Positions 62,932 to 64,000 of a stretch of 64,000 nucleotides of DNA are shown here, one piece after another; positions within the stretch are counted from its first letter, which is position 1; each line of letters begins with the position of its first letter. The DNA lies in NCBI RefSeq assembly GCF_026460885.1, contig NZ_JAOVZW010000024.1, positions 1 through 64,000 on the forward strand, written 5' to 3'. Origin of the DNA: Chryseobacterium formosum. Lineage in GTDB: Bacteria > Bacteroidota > Bacteroidia > Flavobacteriales > Weeksellaceae. A model generated the notes under the pieces. The model searched no databases. It had not been told where the DNA came from and saw nothing but the letters and a program-made list of their open reading frames with translations. Both the position numbers and the translations under genes were made by a program.

Positions 62932-63103
62932 TGTGGATCTCAGAATGGGAACTCTTACAGGAACAATTTTGAGCATCTCAATGACAATCAACTTACAAAA
63001 TCTTCTGGAAACTGCTGTACTCGCTGCTATAGGAGCTAGTATAAGTTTTTTTGTCTCGCTTGTATGGAAGAAATTATACAGGAAAAATGACAGAAATCCA
63101 TAA
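62924..63103 (+). CDS. Small two-helix membrane protein
   Basis: A 59-residue protein from the ATG at 62924, overlapping the preceding stop. Hydrophobic stretches TLTGTILSISM and ETAVLAAIGASISFFVSLVW, then a basic end (KKLYRKNDRNP). The two overlapping membrane genes behave like a holin/antiholin pair, by position only. Confidence 0.55.
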   Translation: MNNVDLRMGTLTGTILSISMTINLQNLLETAVLAAIGASISFFVSLVWKKLYRKNDRNP

Positions 63104-63143
63104 AGTCTGAAACCTTATAATTTCGAATATAATTCTTAATCGT

Positions 63144-63190
63144 ATGATGTACTAGCCTCTCCCGTTCGGAGAGGCTAGTACATCATTTTT
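63144..63190. terminator. Long bidirectional terminator
   Basis: A 19-bp perfect stem (ATGATGTACTAGCCTCTCC and its complement) with a 5-nt loop and five T. It ends the phage-like cassette. Confidence 0.88.
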
Positions 63191-63294
63191 AGCAATTATT
63201 ATTCCTAGTAAGGTAAGGTGATAAAATTCAGGTAATTAACGATAAAATAATATGGGATTCTAAAAATATTGATTAATTTTGCAACTGTAAAAAC

Positions 63295-63993
63295 ATGCGA
63301 TTGAAAATAAATCTACAGAGGTCTTATAAGATTACGAAAATATCAAACTTCACAGGAAGTTTGATCGCTTATCGTATTCTTATCATAAGTCTTCTGTTTT
63401 CTTTTCCTGTTTCTTCCTATGCACAGGAAGGTTTTGGGAATTCCTCTGTGCCAACTATTTCATTGAAAGGGGGAGCTGCTATTTACTCAGCCGATCAAAA
63501 CTTCAATAAGCAGATTGAAAATCAAAATTTAAGGATTGTAAATGCAGAGATTATAATTAAAAAGAATGCTGATGATCAGGAAATTTTAATAGCGGGTACA
63601 GTCAAAAAAAATATTTCGTCACCTGAAATGCTACACCAAAAACTGGCATCACAGGAAAAAACTTTTCAGGATGAAAATACAAAGGCAATTAAAAAAAAGA
63701 TTGCTGAATACGAATCCCGAAAGAAAGAGTCCAATGTAGAGAATATTAAAGTTTTCCCTTCTTCTGAAAAGTTTATCATATCCTCTCATATCAACCGAGA
63801 TTATGTAGCTCCAAGTCAAAATCAACACGATTTATCTAAAATAAACTTTGTTCAAAATCAATATGTGATAAAATCTGCTTTAGATTTTCTTCACCAACAG
63901 AAATACACATTCTACAACAATAAATCTTTAGATTTTTGTTTCTCTCAGGTATTTTATGTGAGACCGCCGCCATTTTTATTAGCTTTAATATAA
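63295..63993 (+). CDS. Secreted protein, paralogue of the gene at 17484
   Basis: A 232-residue protein with a long N-terminus and signal sequence (IISLLFSFPVSSYAQ). The mature start PTISLKGGAAIYSADQNFN matches the gene at 17484. A Lys/Glu-rich helical middle follows, and a C-terminal part (HQQKYTFYNNKSLDFCFSQ) absent from the shorter paralogue. A -7 box TAATTTTG (63274-63281) lies 13 nt before the ATG. Function unknown. The frame closes 7 nt before the window edge. Confidence 0.65.
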   Translation: MRLKINLQRSYKITKISNFTGSLIAYRILIISLLFSFPVSSYAQEGFGNSSVPTISLKGGAAIYSADQNFNKQIENQNLRIVNAEIIIKKNADDQEILIAGTVKKNISSPEMLHQKLASQEKTFQDENTKAIKKKIAEYESRKKESNVENIKVFPSSEKFIISSHINRDYVAPSQNQHDLSKINFVQNQYVIKSALDFLHQQKYTFYNNKSLDFCFSQVFYVRPPPFLLALI

Positions 63994-64000
63994 TTCAATA

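Overview
The window looks like the chromosome of a Chryseobacterium-type member of the Bacteroidota (Flavobacteriia). The basis is the recurrent Bacteroidota promoter (TTTG, about 19 nt, TAnnTTTG), a type IX secretion sorting domain, a SusC/SusD pair, a GLPGLI-family gene, an RteC-family protein, and Flavobacteriia-style EF-Tu and ribosomal proteins. No species can be named from the sequence alone.

Left part (1-17.2 kb), mostly conserved chromosome. It starts with tRNA genes (end of a probable Tyr, then Gly-TCC and Thr-GGT). Next comes a metal-efflux locus: response regulator, histidine kinase, then outer-membrane channel, adaptor and RND pump of the heavy-metal type. Three TTTAAG-like direct repeats at 11-bp spacing precede the efflux genes and probably bind the regulator. 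A DUF4394 lipoprotein follows on the minus strand, then the translation block tuf-tRNA-Trp-secE-nusG and rplK-rplA-rplJ-rplL. This block is split after nusG by a minus-strand WG-repeat gene, and rplL ends in a strong terminator with no rpoB behind it.

Middle part (17.2-41.3 kb), accessory and gene-poor. It holds small secreted proteins, lipoproteins and outer-membrane proteins (DUF5686, TonB C-terminal domain, T9SS-sorted protein), a PA2169-type four-helix bundle, a choloylglycine-hydrolase-like enzyme and a CPBP protease. Several genes are broken: a frameshifted GLPGLI gene, a gene cut at a repeat, and probable fragments of a helicase-nuclease. Eight copies of a hairpin-rich repeat, all in the same orientation, and a MITE-like family with 15-bp inverted ends fill the gaps. 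Tiny genes occur here: three copies of a ~33-residue one-helix membrane protein and a 30-residue amphipathic cationic peptide.

Defence-like island (41.3-48.1 kb), AT-rich. Six co-directional, nearly abutting genes encode a STAS/HATPase switch protein, a STAS-like partner, a HExxH metalloprotease-like domain fused to a dCTP deaminase domain, a two-helix membrane protein, a small helical protein and a DNA methyltransferase. A convergent XRE regulator and a perfect 20-bp palindrome follow. This is the best candidate for an undescribed system. Beyond it, a promoter drives what looks like a ~300-nt structured RNA.

Right part (48.6-64 kb). A SusC receptor, a frameshifted SusD and an S9 peptidase face a convergent minus-strand set of a small lipoprotein, a small Cys protein, a MauE-like redox membrane protein and a DUF6520 peptide. 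A TPR/AraC-type regulator, nested MITEs, an RteC protein and a phage-like cassette (DUF5675 plus two small membrane proteins) follow. The last gene is a paralogue of the first gene after rplL, so related genes bracket the whole accessory region.
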